NCBI RefSeq assembly: GCF_021462225.1
Contig: NC_061817.1
Coordinates: 14,847,810-14,911,809 of the forward strand
DNA: 64,000 bases
Source of the DNA: Girardinichthys multiradiatus
Lineage: Eukaryota; Chordata; Actinopteri; Cyprinodontiformes; Goodeidae
Direction: 5' to 3'
Shown here: one piece after another, positions 29,343 through 42,900 of the stretch
Position numbering within the stretch: the first letter of the stretch is position 1
Layout of the letters: each line of letters opens with the position of its first letter
Program-made: the position numbers and the translations under genes
Notes under the pieces: model-generated
Databases searched by the model: none
Seen by the model: only the letters and a program-made list of their open reading frames with translations
What the model was told of the DNA's origin: nothing

Positions 29343-30166
29343 TCAGAAGATCTTGAAGCTTGTAAGTTTGAAATCCCCTGCCACTCGGATATAGGTGACG
29401 ACATCCGTATCTGCACGATTAGGAAACTGGATTTCCTGTCCATCAGGAAGTTCCACCTCAAACACATCTCCAGAGAGTTTCAACACGATCTAAAACAGAA
29501 AGTATAGTTTTAATTGTTCAACAAAAACATCAGTCACAATTAAAGTAATCAACATGGCTACATTTTGCAACTGGAAGGAAAGGAAATTATTTTCTCTGTG
29601 CTTATAATGACCACTATTTCATATAAAAAACATGAACCAAGACCTGCTGGTTCAAAACAAATAAAACCATCTTTGGCTGTTGAAACCAGATGTCCTAAAG
29701 CCAGACTTCCTCACCTTCACATCACTGCCCCTCTGCAGAGGGTTGTGTATTTCCCTCTTTTCATCGCCCCAGCAACCTGCTGTCTTTGAGTTGCACACTA
29801 TGACCACTCCATCTGCATCATCGTGGAAACGGGGGTTAAAGTGCAACGCCAGGTCATCTCAGCTCAAACCCAGGTCAATCTGGAACCTGTTTGGATTATC
29901 AATCTGATTTGTTCGTACAGCAAGTTTTCTGAGCTGAGCAGCACTCATTTATCAATAAATACAATTAAATAGATTTGACATACTAATGTTTTTGCATCAG
30001 CCGTGTTTTCTCTCAATCATGGACATTCAGGAATAAGTCAAATCCAAGCTTACAGCATATGCATAAATATAATATTTTTGTCTTACCTCTCAGCATCATG
30101 CAAAATTTCCCCCTTTACTTTCAGTTTGTCTCCAGGTCTCAAGTTCACATTCTTCAGTTCAAGTTC
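29343..30166 (-). pseudogene. lgals1-like: Prototype galectin (lgals1/2-type) with an in-frame stop
   Basis: Three minus-strand exons are clear: 30166-30087 (80 bp, ELELKNVNLRPGDKLKV), 29886-29715 (172 bp) and 29489-29343 (147 bp, stop at 29343-29345). The 80 and 172 bp sizes equal those of vertebrate galectin-1 genes, and all junctions have AG/GT. The carbohydrate-recognition signature is complete: HFNPR, then VVIVCNS, then WGDEKRE. The short first exon with the start codon (expected upstream of 30166) was not identified. One codon in the middle exon, in the LGLSxDDLALHF segment, reads TGA (29850-29852 region) where a Ser codon TCA is expected. Otherwise the gene looks functional, so this is a recent null allele, an assembly error or a pseudogene. 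Galectins bind beta-galactosides outside and inside cells. Confidence 0.85.
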
Positions 30167-30429
30167 CTGAGAAAAGCAATTTGGGGTTACAAACATAATA
30201 CAAATAGACATTTTAATAAATTTGAATATCATTGAAAATGATAAATAGTAATTTGAAACGTCTAATTAATTTTATAGATATAATTAGCAGTAAAATCTTT
30301 GAAGTGTTTATTTCTGTTAATTCTGATGCCTACAGCTAATGAGAATCAAGCATTTCTTTTCTCAGAAAGTTTGAAAATTACACAAGATGAAAAAATATGT
30401 TTTTTTAATGCAGATATGTTATGTTATTA

Positions 30430-31185
30430 CCTACAAAATTGTGAGGAAGACTCCAGACATGACAGTTAGGGAACAATTATTGACACACTGCAAACAGGGT
30501 AAGCCACAAAAGGTCATTGCTAAAGAAGCTGGCTGTTCACATTGCTGTATCCAAGAATGTTAATGGAAAGTTTTGTGGAAGAAAAAGATGGGCAAGCAAC
30601 AGGGATAACTGCAACCTTAAGAAAATTGTGATGCCCATTCAAGAGGGGGTAATTCATCAGGCATGCAAGGCTGCTGAAGTTAGTGCTTTAAGAACCGCCA
30701 CACACTCTTAAGATCCAATTAAAGTTTCCAAAGTCACTGATTCTTTGGGGAATTATGCCCTCTGCTGGTGTTGGTCCAATGTATTTTATCAGGTCCAAAG
30801 TCAGCACAGCCATCTACCGGGAAATCTTTAGAGCATTTCATTCTTCTCCCTGCTAAAAAGCTGTGTAAAGAAGTTAATTTTTCAGCAGGACTTGGTAGTT
30901 GCCCACACTACCAAAAGTACCAACTCTTGCTTTTAATGACTAGCATCATTGTGCTTGATTAAGCAACTCACTGGGCTAACCTAAACCCTTTAAAGAATCT
31001 ATGGAGAACTGTCAAGAAGAAGACCAGAGACACCAAAGCCAACTATAAAGACGACTTGAAGGACACCATTAAAGGAACTTGGTCTTCCAGAACACCTCAG
31101 CAGAGACACAAGCTGTTCACCCCCAAGCCACTCCACACTGATGCAGTAATTTATACAAAAGAAGCCCTGGCCAGATATTGAATGC
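30430..31185 (+). mobile_element. Tc1 transposase relic
   Basis: Decayed plus-strand Tc1 text: a helix-turn-helix region (30440-30600), a GKSLEHFILLPAKKL-like segment near 30830, the former second-Asp region near 30900, and NPLKNLW (about 30985), where Lys replaces the catalytic Glu. It is in several frames with stops. It sits upstream of the galectin exons and may have displaced that gene's first exon region. Confidence 0.65.
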
Positions 31186-31728
31186 AAAGACAGTCCTTGT
31201 ACGCCGTGTGTCTCTTCCTGTGTGACAGAAGGAGGATAAGAGATTTAAATGTGAATGTTATATATGTATATAACACAAGCAGAGTAGCGCATGACCTGTC
31301 AACATTAACAGTATTACTGAATGAGCATCATGATTATCTCCATCATGACAGCCACATGATATGTTTAAATGCCCTACACCTCTGTTTAATCACTGCTGAA
31401 GAATTTAAATTGTAGTTAAGATCAGGAGGCTACTTTATCACAAAACAAGCATTGAATAATAGAGACTGTTTAGATATCTCTGAAGGTGGGACGGATTTTG
31501 TTTTTAGTTGAGAAGGTTCTTCAAGAGGATAAAGTAAAATCCCAAAGATTGAATCATGCTGTAAGCATTTTATTCAGTTTTTCTCTTGTAGAAAAAAACC
31601 TGGATAATTAAATTAATATTGTTGTGCTTCTTCCACACACATAAAAAAACAACAAAATATAGTTACAGCTAATTGTTACTTTAAAGATACTGACTTACAT
31701 AAAAAAAATCTTGTAACAAGCTTTAAGG

Positions 31729-31769
31729 ATACTTAAAAACCACATTGTACCTATGTGGTTTTTAAGTAT
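31729..31769. repeat. Perfect 16-bp inverted repeat
   Basis: ATACTTAAAAACCACA (31729-31744) is exactly complementary to 31754-31769 around a 9-base loop. It may be a small palindromic element. No gene nearby explains it. Confidence 0.7.
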
Positions 31770-32214
31770 GTAACAGATGTCACATTTTTAAATAAACAAA
31801 ATAAATGAAACTAACAAAATAAATGTCTTATTTTAATTTTAGAAGATTTTTAACTGATTCAATATGTGTTCAGAAGCTGAAAAAAACTAGAATAACATAA
31901 ATATGAACCTATTTTGTCTTTATAGAATAATAATCAGAGAAGTTTCATATGTATTGCTGTAGTTATTCTGGAGGCTACACCTGGAACATGATATTTACAA
32001 ACTTAAGCATTGATAAACTAAAGTTATCTTACGTGAAAATAATAGTTTCTTTCTAAACGTTTTAAATACATTTTCTAGCTGATAAGTATGGACTTCATTC
32101 ATTCATTTTTAGATGGATTATGTCGAACATGTGGTTTATTCGTTTATTTTCTTTTTCATTTGTCGCAACTTCCTTGAAGAAGTGATGTTTTATTTATGGC
32201 CACTAGAGGTCAAT

Positions 32215-32262
32215 CTCTTCTTTTTTGCCAACCGCCAATAAAAACGAAGAAGAAGAAGAACG
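32215..32262 (+). repeat. Older tail of the same LINE family
   Basis: GCCAACCGCCAATAAAAACG followed by GAA units is the terminal text of this LINE family. It lies directly upstream of the 32269 insertion, so a new copy landed on the tail of an older one. Confidence 0.6.
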
Positions 32263-32268
32263 GAGGTC

Positions 32269-33331
32269 CCAGAAGCAGTGGTGGATATGATGAAAAAGAA
32301 AAAGGAAAAGGATACGAAATGTAGATTAGATTCAAGTATAATACAAGAATATATAAACAATTACTATCAATATGTTCAGATTTACATAGACGCATCAAAA
32401 ACAGATGAAAAAATAGGAGTAGCATTTGTAATACCAGAATTTAAAATAAAAGTAGGAAAAAGAATTACAGATGGATTATCAGTATATTCAGGAGAATTAT
32501 TAGCCATATTGTTAGCAGTGCAGTGGGTGGAGGATATAAAACCATTGAAAACAATCATTTGTTCAGACTCAAGTTCAGCATTATTAAGTTTAAAACATAA
32601 TCATTCAGTGGGTAGACCAGACATTTTGTTGGAAATAAAACATACTTTATTTAGAATACAAAGAATGGGATTAATATTAGTGTCTTTATGGGTACCAGCA
32701 CATGTAGGAGTTGGAGGGATGAGATGGCGGACAGGATAGCAAAGAAGGCAACACAAAACAACATTAGCTTTATAATTAATATTAGTAGGTCAGAGGCGAG
32801 AAATATAATTAAACAGAGAATCAGGAAAGAGTGGCAAAAAAGGTGGGATGAAGAGAGGAAAGGAAGATGGTTTTACAAAATCAACAAGATTGTAGGAGAA
32901 GTAAGAACTAGAAGAAGGAGTAGAAAAGAGGAAAGATTAATTACAAGATTAAGACTAGGACATACAGGACTTAATTCTACATTGTTCAAGATAAAGACAC
33001 ATAATACAGGAAAATGTGATCATTGTGGAGAGGAGGAAACAATAGAACATGTAATATTGAAGTGTCAGAAATGAACAAGAAAGAACCATTTTAAGGAGAG
33101 AATTTGTAGGTATTAAAGAAAATTTTATTTTGAGAGATACTTTGCAAAGAAGTTTAGGGAGCAAACATATTCAAATTATAATTAGATTTTTCAAAAGCAC
33201 TAAATTAATAAATAGAATTTGATTGTTGTAATAGTAAATAAGATTTAAAACCATGAAGAACCACACTTCATACCAGTCGGTGGCGGTAATGCACATCATT
33301 ACGTTATTTGCCAACTGCCAAAAATAATACA
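32269..33331 (+). mobile_element. Nimb/I-like LINE 3-prime part with RNase H
   Basis: A 5-prime truncated LINE. The first frame holds an RNase H domain: YIDASKTDEK (Asp), SGELLAILLAVQW (Glu), ICSDSSSALL (Asp) and a VPAHVG end. A frameshift near 32715 leads to MADRIAKKA and a C-terminal zinc region CDHCGEEETIEHVILKC (to 33074). The 3-prime end has GTCGGTGGCGGTAATGC and GAA repeats. Identical 18-base duplications (32251-32268 and 33332-33349) flank it. RNase H plus this 3-prime end fits the I/Nimb group. Codons are strongly AT-biased. Confidence 0.8.
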
Positions 33332-33349
33332 AGAAGAAGAACGGAGGTC

Positions 33350-33937
33350 TCTTTCTTCCTGGTAACAGTTTCCGCTACGTCGATGGAAGTGACAAATTAA
33401 GTAAACAGGGGCTGTCACTACATTTGCGTATATATAATTGTCAATAAAAAGCTCATTTTGAAAGAATATTCCTTCATGAGGAAGCTGCTTTATACCCGCT
33501 AAAGGTACTTTTAAAATAATGTTTATAAGGTGGGAGCATCTCCAATGCACCTGCCTGAAGCTAAACCAGCTGGCAGCCAATGAAGCAGTGTTAGCTTGCA
33601 ATGTTTTGTCTTTACATCCGTTATTACAGTTAAACATTTCCCTTGTTTCTTTTCTTGAATATTATTCTAACTCTTCAGTTTTAACTATGTAATTTACTCA
33701 GGTGAAATTGTCTAATGTAGCTTGAACTGTGACTTAGCAGCTGTTTCTGCAGCCCTGATGGTGTCGCCGTTATTACCGTATCAGCGACAACGCTGACTGC
33801 TTCTGCAGCCTTTACTGTAATCATAACGTTAAGAAAATGCAGCTTACCTTGTTTTTATCATAAATCTTTTTAGGCACAGATTACAGATAAAATTGTTCTT
33901 CTTTTACAGGGACCTTTTATTTTGGGACTGTCCTGCG
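33350..33937 (+). other. pick1 upstream region and 5-prime UTR
   Basis: The region holds no coding text. A splice acceptor (CTTTTACAG ending 33909) precedes the exon that carries the pick1 start codon, so at least one non-coding exon must lie upstream, probably between the LINE end and 33900. I could not locate its promoter. Confidence 0.45.
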
Positions 33938-36900
33938 ATGTTCACAGACATGGATTATGAGCTGGAGGAGGACAAACTGTGAGTCAGATTTGATTGAATG
34001 TTTTATAATCTGAGCCTGGCAAAAGTATTCACACCCCTTGGACGTTTCTGTATTTTGTCACATTTGAACCACAAACTTAAGTGTATTTGTTGAGATTTTA
34101 TGTTATAGCAAGACAAAGTAATGCATAATAGTGATGTGGGAGTTAAAGACTACATGGTTTTCAACGATTTCTACAAATAAATATTTGATGTGTCATTAAT
34201 ATATATTCATCTCTCTTGAATATATATTCACTCTGCTGCTATGATTAAATTTATGTGAAACCAAACGCCTTATGAAGTTGAGATCACTTTTGTGTAGTCC
34301 TAATTATATTTTGCCACTAGCAATGTAGGCGACACAATTTGTCCAGATGAGACCAAAATTAAACTTCCTGGCCTACTTGCTAAATGACATATATGGCTAC
34401 AAAATCTATAAAGCTCATCACTCTGAACACATTGTATCTCCACTGAAACATGGAGGTGGCACCAGCATCTTTCTGTGTATCATCTCAGCAGGGATAGGGA
34501 AGGTACTTAGAGTTGATAGAAAGATGGATGGGGCTAAATCCAGGAAAATCTGAAAGGAAAACCTGTTAGAGACTTAAGACTGGTGTAGAGGTTTACCTTC
34601 CAGGAGCTTAGGTCCCCTAACATACAACCAGAACTAAATGGGATAGTTTAGATCAGAGCATATTAATGTGTGTGGATGGTCCAGTCAAAGCTCAGATCTA
34701 AATCCAACTGAGAATATAGCAAGACTTATGGCAATACTTAAAAATGTATGTTTACAGACATTCTCCAGTTAATCTGATTAAATTTAAACTATTGTGCTAA
34801 AAAACAGGCAAACATTTCAGTCTCTAAATGTGTAAAGCTGTTAGAGACATAAAACCAAAAGGTGGTTCTATGCAATATTAACTCAGGAAGGCTGAAGACA
34901 TTTGTCTGTCACAATTTTCAGATTTTTTTATTTCTACAATAATCCTAAATAACATTTTAAGTTGTGTAATTTTCCACCCGTATCCACTACTTTATGTGAG
35001 TCTATCACATAAAACCACAAACAAATATATTGAAGCTTGTTGTTGTAAAAGGACCAATGTGAAAAAATTTAAGAAGATGTAAATATTTTCGTAAGACACT
35101 ATAGATGAACTGTACTTTTCCAATGTTACAGTCAGGTCCATAAACATTGGGACATTGCCTCATTTCTCATCGTTTTGGCTCTTAAAACCACCACAATAGA
35201 TTTGAAATGAAACAACCAAGATGTGCTTAAACTGCAGACTTTCAGCTTTAATTTGAGTGTATTTACATTCAAATCAGGTGAACGGTGTAGGAATTACAAT
35301 CGTTTGAATGTGTGCCTCCCCCTTTTCAAGGGACCAAAAGTAATGGGACAATTGGGTGCTCAGCTGTTCGATGTGCTCTTCCCTCAATATCCAATTCATA
35401 AGGAGCTGATGAAACGTCCAGAGTTCATTTCAAATGTGATATTTGCATTTTTCATACTGTCGCTGTTAATTCTCAATATGAGGTCCAAAGAGCTATCACC
35501 ACCAGTGAAGCAAGCTATCATTAGGCTGAGAAATCAAAACAAACCCATCAGAGAGAGCAAAAATATTAGGCGTGGCCAAATCAACAGTTTGGAACATCAT
35601 CAAAAAGAAAGAAGACACCGGTGAGCTCAACAACACCAAAAGACCCAGAACACCATGGATGATAAACATGATGGATGAACAAATAATTTTTTCCATGGTG
35701 AAGAAAAACTACTTCACAACAATAGGCCAGATCAAGAACACTCCAGGTGGTAGGTGTATGTGTATCAAAGGCAACAATCAACAGAAGAAGAGAATACAGA
35801 GGATTCAGCACAAGATGTAAACCATTGGTGAGCCTCAAAAACAGGAAGGCCAGATTAATGTTTACCAAAAAACATCTAAAAAACCTCCACAATTTAGGAA
35901 CAACATCCTATCGACAGATGAGACAAAGATCAACTTGTACCAGAGTGATGGGAAGAGAAGAGTATCGAGAATGAAATAAAACTGTTCATGAGTGGAAACA
36001 TGCCACCTCATTAATAAAGCATGGTGAAACAACGTAATGACATGGGCTTGTGTGGCTGCCAATGAGCAGCTGTTGGGGTGGTTTATAGTGCCAAAAAGAT
36101 GAGAATTGAGTCGATGTCCCAATTTTTATAGACCTGACTGTATGTTTGTAAATTACAATGAAGATGAGCATTTCCAGTATTTGAGGGCCTTCGTTCTTCT
36201 TTTTTAAAATGTGCCCCTGCTCTAAACACTTTATTCAAATAGCTGAACCTGCCTCCAAGATCTGCAGGAGCCTCTCATTTATTTAAATCAGGGGTTTTCA
36301 ACCATTTTCATTAGGAAAATATTTTAGTTTTGTGGATGTGCCAAACAATTGTCCATTGATCAACCTTTATTTTTTTCTCTGTTCATTATTTGCATCATAT
36401 CAGAAAACCACCACTTTGTTTCAGTCTGTAAATGTACAAACATGATCTTTGATGCAACTTGTTTTGAGTTAGTAAAAATCAGATGCAGGTTGGAGACACC
36501 TGCTTTTATGCCTACATTGGAATCATCTTGTTTTCACTTCATTTTACTGTTAGATTCAAGACCTTTACATTTACCCAGGAGCTTGTTGCTCTTTATTTTT
36601 CTTAAAACAAAGTTTACACAAATGAGTTTGAATGTCATCAAAAAGAAAGCTGGCTAAATCTGGAATGGGCAGGTCTGAGCTCGCAGGAAAAATGAAACCT
36701 GTGTTGGCCATTAAAAGCTGGTTCATCTCTAAAGTATTAGTAAATATTGTAAATGTATTTTCTGAAATCGGCATCCAGTATCATTATTGATACCAAATAT
36801 CCCCAAAACAGCTAAACCCAATTACACATTTGATTAATCTTTTCCTTACAGAGGGATACCGACGGTACCCGGCACTGTGACTCTGAAGAAAGATGCTAAC

Positions 36901-39900
36901 AATCTTATCGGCATCAGCATTGGTGGTGGAGCTCAGTACTGTCCTTGCCTCTATATTGTCCAGGTAGGTACATGAACTCTGATAACTATAGTTCATATCT
37001 GACTTCCTGTTTTGCTAAAGTTCATATTTTATCAAATAAACATGTAGTGCTGTTAATTAACAGAACCATGGGGCCCAAATCGACAATTACAACTGCAACA
37101 GCTGTCTAAAGCTTCGCCTCACACCTTTATTTTTCTTTTCTTGTCTCACTTAAATGTTTTAGATTATCTAATAATTTGTTATATCAGACAAAGAAACCCT
37201 GAGTGGATATGAAAACGAGTTTTTAAATAAATATTTAAAAGCTGAACCTAGTAACTGGTTGTGTCACCCTGGCCAGCAACAACTGCCATCAAGCATTTGC
37301 AGTAATTGGTAACGAGTCTTTTAGAAGGCTTTGACCAATCATTCTTTGTTTTATTCATTCACATTGGAGAGTTTATAGCCAGTATAAAGCTATTTTGCAG
37401 CATCTTAGTCAGATCACAACTTTGACTTGGTCAATCCAAAACCTTGTTTTTTAGGCCGTCCCGAGGTCAACATGCAGGTGTAATTTGGATTTTAACCCTA
37501 GTGTGCTTGAGCCTAAGGTCACGAACTGATGGTGGAATATTCTCTGCTACAGATCAGTATCCATGGTTTCATTGATTCCAGCAAGTCGTCCAGGTCAAAG
37601 CAAGCAGCTGCAGACGATCACTACCACCACCATGCTTCACAGTCGGCATAATGATTTTGCTGAAATGCTGTTAGTTTTATGCCAGGTGAAGTGGGGCGTA
37701 CTTTTGTCTCGTCAATCCAAAGAATATTTTCCAAAAAGTCTTGGGGTTCATCAGTGTGTTTTTGACAGATGTGTCATTTGTATCATCAGCAGTGGTTTGG
37801 CGTTGGAACTCTCTCATGGATGCCATTTTCACCCATTCTCTTCCTTGTTGTTAATCATGACCTTATTTCATTGAGGCCTGCAGTGCTTTAGATGTCGTTC
37901 TGGGTTCTTTTATGAGCTCCTGGATGAGTCATTGATGTGTATTTTTAGTAATTTGGTAGGTCGGACACTTCTTGGAAGGGTTACCACTGTACCATGTTTT
38001 TTCCATCTGTGGACAATGGCTCTCTGTGGTTCGCTGGAGCCCCAGAGCCTTAGAAATAGCTTTGTAAACCTCATAGATGTCAGTGACTTTGTTTCTTGTC
38101 TGTTTTTAAAGTTCCTCAGGTCGGGTCATGATGCGGCCCTTTTTGAGATCTTTTAGGCAACGTCAGATAAGTTCTATTTTAGTGACTTCTTTGTGTCAGG
38201 CGTGGGTGTAGATAGAGAAATTAAACTCAGCTTTACAAAAAATGTCATTAATCACAGGTAGTAAGGGGTGATTACTTTTTCCCATTGGGTTGGTTTTGAT
38301 AATTTTGTTCCCCCAATTAATGAAATTATAATTTAAAAATTGCATTTTGAATTTTCTCCGGTTGTATTTGTCTGATCTGAAAATGCGTTTGGTCTGAAAT
38401 GTTGTAACAAAAAAGGAGAAACTGAAGACACCTGTAAGGGCACCGTACCTTATTTTCATTCCTAGTTTATCTGGTTGAAACTGGGCCAGTAAAAGTTCAT
38501 TTGAGTGTTACCGGTTATAGTGGGTGCTTTCGTCTTCCAGGTGTTTGATAACACTCCAGCTGCTCTGGATGGGACGCTGGCAGCAGGTGATGAAATCACA
38601 GGTGTGAACGGGAAAACGGTGAAAGGAAAAACAAAGGTGGAGGTGGCCAAGATGATCCAAGCTGTCCAGGTAATTGGGGTCTGGGAAGGGAAAAGCAGCT
38701 TCTTGTTAATCAGAGCACTGAGCTGTATGAGAACAAACAGTTTAGTGTTGGTTTCATGTACCAAAAATACAATTTCTTAAACATGCGTGTTTAAAATAAA
38801 CCTTCTTATACTTTGATGCAACAGGGCTGTATTGTAAGGATTATTTTTGTCTTTTTAATCAGTCAGCCACAACTTTTCTTTCAGCAAAGATCTCCCTAAT
38901 TATACCAAGATGCATATTATGGTTGCCAAAAGGGGTGGAATTATACTTCATCGTTCCCTGTTAGTTTATCTCTATAATAAATGTAATTTTGGCCCAAGAG
39001 CAGCATATTATCAAACATTCAGTGAATAGACTTTTGACACATTCCCATAACTCAGAATAGAGCTCCTCAAGCTTCACAGGAGATGATGCTGCTTGTTGAA
39101 ACCTGAGTAAAAAATATATAAAACACTGCATTTACGACCTTTGAAACATTTTAGCGTGGCTGTTTGAATTTATTTAAAGGTGAAAGCAGCTATGATAAAA
39201 ATATAAATTTCATACCTGAACCTAATTAAACCAAACCAGAAAAAAAATTGACGTTTAAAACTTTTTCTAGGTCAGTGACCAATTAGTGAAGAACTGGCAC
39301 TTTCAGGTTTTAATAAACTGTTGCAGCTGAATGATTGGCTGGAACAAACATACAGCTCCTATAAGTGGAGCTTTCACCAGTCTGTTTTGGGCTAATTAGG
39401 TTAGTTACATGTTGCAGTTTTAGGTCGACTGGAATAAAGGTAAAAAAGATGCATGTATCTGCATCAAAGGCAAAAAATATCAGAACAAAAAGCTGTACTT
39501 AATAAAGACTACAAAATTGGAAATAAGCAATTACAGAAATTTAAAACAAATTAAAGGAGAAAGCATTTATGTGAGTGAGCTATGAGATAATTGGTAAAAA
39601 AAAAAATCTGGAATTGAATTCAGAAAAAAAATACAGCACTGAAAACAAGGTTTCATGTGACAAAAGAAAAGGAGTCACTGAATACTCAAAATGAATCATG
39701 TTGAATAAAATTATCCTTCAACTCTGCTTTGATGCAGATGTCAGGAAACATAAATATGACTGCAGGAATAAAACCACTAATCTTCCGAAGTCTCTGATAA
39801 TATGGGCTTGAGTTATAGGTGGAGGACCAGAGAAGATGGCAGTCATCGTCATGCTTGTAAATATACAACCCGAACATTAACATTTTTTTCATTGAATAAA

Positions 39901-42900
39901 TCTGTGCTTGGAGATATTTATTTTTTCAGCATGATATAACAGTTTAAGATTGAGTGTTTCTTTCTTTATGAAATGTGTAAAATATGACCAATGACCTTTC
40001 TCTGTCTGAAACATTGATTCATCCTGCAAAGCTGATGTCAGCTGATGCTTGGGAGAGCTGGAAAAAATGTTTTTCATAAGTTACAGGAAGTTAAAGTTAT
40101 CATAAAAACCAAGAAAAATGCAATATGGACAACTAATTGATCTTTTTAATTCCACAATTTATTCTTACCTTCTGAAAAACTGCAATAAATAACAGAAAGT
40201 CTAATGAAAATGTCCTATTTAATTAATCACTTACATTCATTTTAGTATTTCCTTTCTTTTAGAGGAGTTTTAACATAAGTTTTGCTTCGACTTCCTTGAA
40301 TCTGCAGCTACAGCACATCATTAATACCTGCATGGCATTCCTTGTTCAACTGAGGCATATCTGAGAGTTTATTGAATTTTAATGTAAATTTTATCATAAC
40401 ACAAAGACCCTTCTACTGAACAGACTTGTAAGCAAATCAGGATGTGTTTTGTAGAATGTTTACACCAATCCTTAGTTTTTAAATGTCCAACGGGGTGAAG
40501 TTATAACAACTAAACTTAATAAATATTACTCAGAATACAGAGTTTAAAAACCCAAACAGAAATTGATGCCCACAAAGCAAACAAAGATAACTAACGTTTT
40601 TGTCCTGTCGCAGTCAGAGCATGAGTCCAGAGCTCAACTTTGGCTAGAAGAGAAGAGGGGTTTAACTTGCTTGCTAAGCTGTTTGAATGAGTTCAGGATA
40701 ATAGGAAGCTTGTGGCGAAACGTCACCAATGCAGAGTGTTGTTTTTGACTTTGTTCACACAGAAACATTCCACGACTTCCTGCGTCCTGGGATAAAAACC
40801 GGCTGCAGTGGAGGAATTAAAGGATTAAACTGTGCTGCCGTTACTTTTTAAGGCCCATATTGCACTTTAATGTCACCATTTTCTCCCTATTATGCATTTA
40901 GCCTCTAATACTAAAATAAACGACTGTCTTCTATTTTCTATAAAGCAGCATAAATGAAAGATTCAGTGTCGTTTTAGCATCAGCTGTATTTTTTGCCTTC
41001 TGATATATCTGTTTATGTGTTCCCAGGGAGAGGCAGTAATTCACTACAACAAGCTGCAGGCCGACCCAAAACAAGGAAAATCTTTAGATATCGGTCGGTT
41101 CTTCACTCATCACATGCATGCATTTAGTCACGTTTAAGCTGGAGCTGTTGTTGGTTTGAAAGCATCCCTTTCAATCCTATTTTATTATGTTTCAGTGTTA
41201 AAAAAAGTAAAACATCGTCTGGTGGAGAACATGAGCTCTGGTACCGCAGATGCTCTTGGACTCAGCAGAGCTATTCTATGCAATGGTAAGAGTGTGTTTT
41301 TTTTTAATTCAAATGTAAATTTACTACAGCTTAATTACTGTGGAAGTCCTTTTATTAGCACACTTGTCTTTGTAGACGGCCTGGTGAAAAGACTGGAAGA
41401 GCTGGAGAAAACAGCGGAGCTTTACAAAGGTAAAGAGACCAAAACGTTTTCCTTTGAACGAAGAGGTTGCTCCCTAATCTAGTCTTAGAAAATCAAATAC
41501 GCTTGGTAACTATGTTAACAAATATGATCACATATATATATTAGTGGTGTAACAGTATAAATAGGTTACTGTTTGGTACGAACTTTGGTTTTGAGGATTC
41601 TGTTCAGTGTGGGTTCATGGAGCAAATAACCCAATCAGAAACCCAAAGAGACAAACTATCCCAGCTCAGAGGGGTTCCTACAGCAAAAGCTCTGTATAAC
41701 AAGCTAGTTTGGTTTCCTGGTAAATTCACTTTAACACAAATTTTTTTTATATAAACATAAATTTAAAAATAGTAAAATGTACAAAATGACAGCTTGTTTC
41801 AATTAATTTGTTTTAATTTTATGTTAAATTGACTCAACGGCCACTTGATTAGTTACACCTGGTCAATTTCTTGTTGCCACGAAGAGTGAATCAGCCAATC
41901 ACGTGGCACAAACCTGATGCATTAATGCAACTAGACGTGGCGAAGATCACTTGTTGAAGTTCAAACTGAGCATCTGAATGGTGGAGAAAGGGGATTGAAG
42001 TGACTTTGAGCTTAACATGGCTGTTGGGGCCTGACAGACTGGTTTGAGTATTTCAGAAACCGTTGATTTACGGGGATTTCACACACAACCCACTCAGGGG
42101 TCAGCCTGATAGAAAGGCTCAATAACCAGTTGTTACAAACAAGGTATGGAGAATACCAACTCTGAAAGCACAACACATCAAACCTAGAAGCACATGGGCT
42201 ACAGCAGCAGACGACCACACCGAGTGCTACTTCTGTCAGTAAAAAAAAAAAACGGAGGCTTTTATTCACTACTTGAATAAAGACTGCTTCCTGAGCTCAC
42301 AAAATTACAAACTGGTTTCTTGAACGTGACCAGTTTACTGTACTCCAGTGGTCTCCAAGGTGACCAGATCTCAATCCAGTGGTGCATCTTTAGGATGTGG
42401 TGGAAGCAGATATGTGGATGATGAAAAGGCAGCTGAGCAGTCTGCAGCTACAATGTGATGCTCAATATGGAGCAAAATGTGAGCAATGTTTCTGACAACT
42501 AGTCGAATCAACGGCATGAAGAACCAGGGCTGTTCTGAAGCAAAAGCAGGTCCAAACAAGCACTCGCCAGGTTTATCTGATTAAGCCAATATGAAACTGA
42601 AGACCTTCACCTAAAATTATAAAATGTAAACGTGTTTGCAATAGCAATAACAGCACATGTACACATGCTCTCCTGGACGAGAGAGAAGCATTCACTGGCT
42701 GGCTGTATGTTCCTGTGAGTGCCGTTGGTACCATGGCGTCTTGGTGGATGCATGTACTGTTACACCTGTGTATACAAGGTCATTTAAATCAAATTCAATG
42801 TCATTATTGTGTTTTTGTGCTTGCAGGACTGATGGAGCACACAAAGCGGCTGCTCAGAGCTTTCTTTGAGCTTTCTCAAACTCATAGAGGTCTGTTGCTA

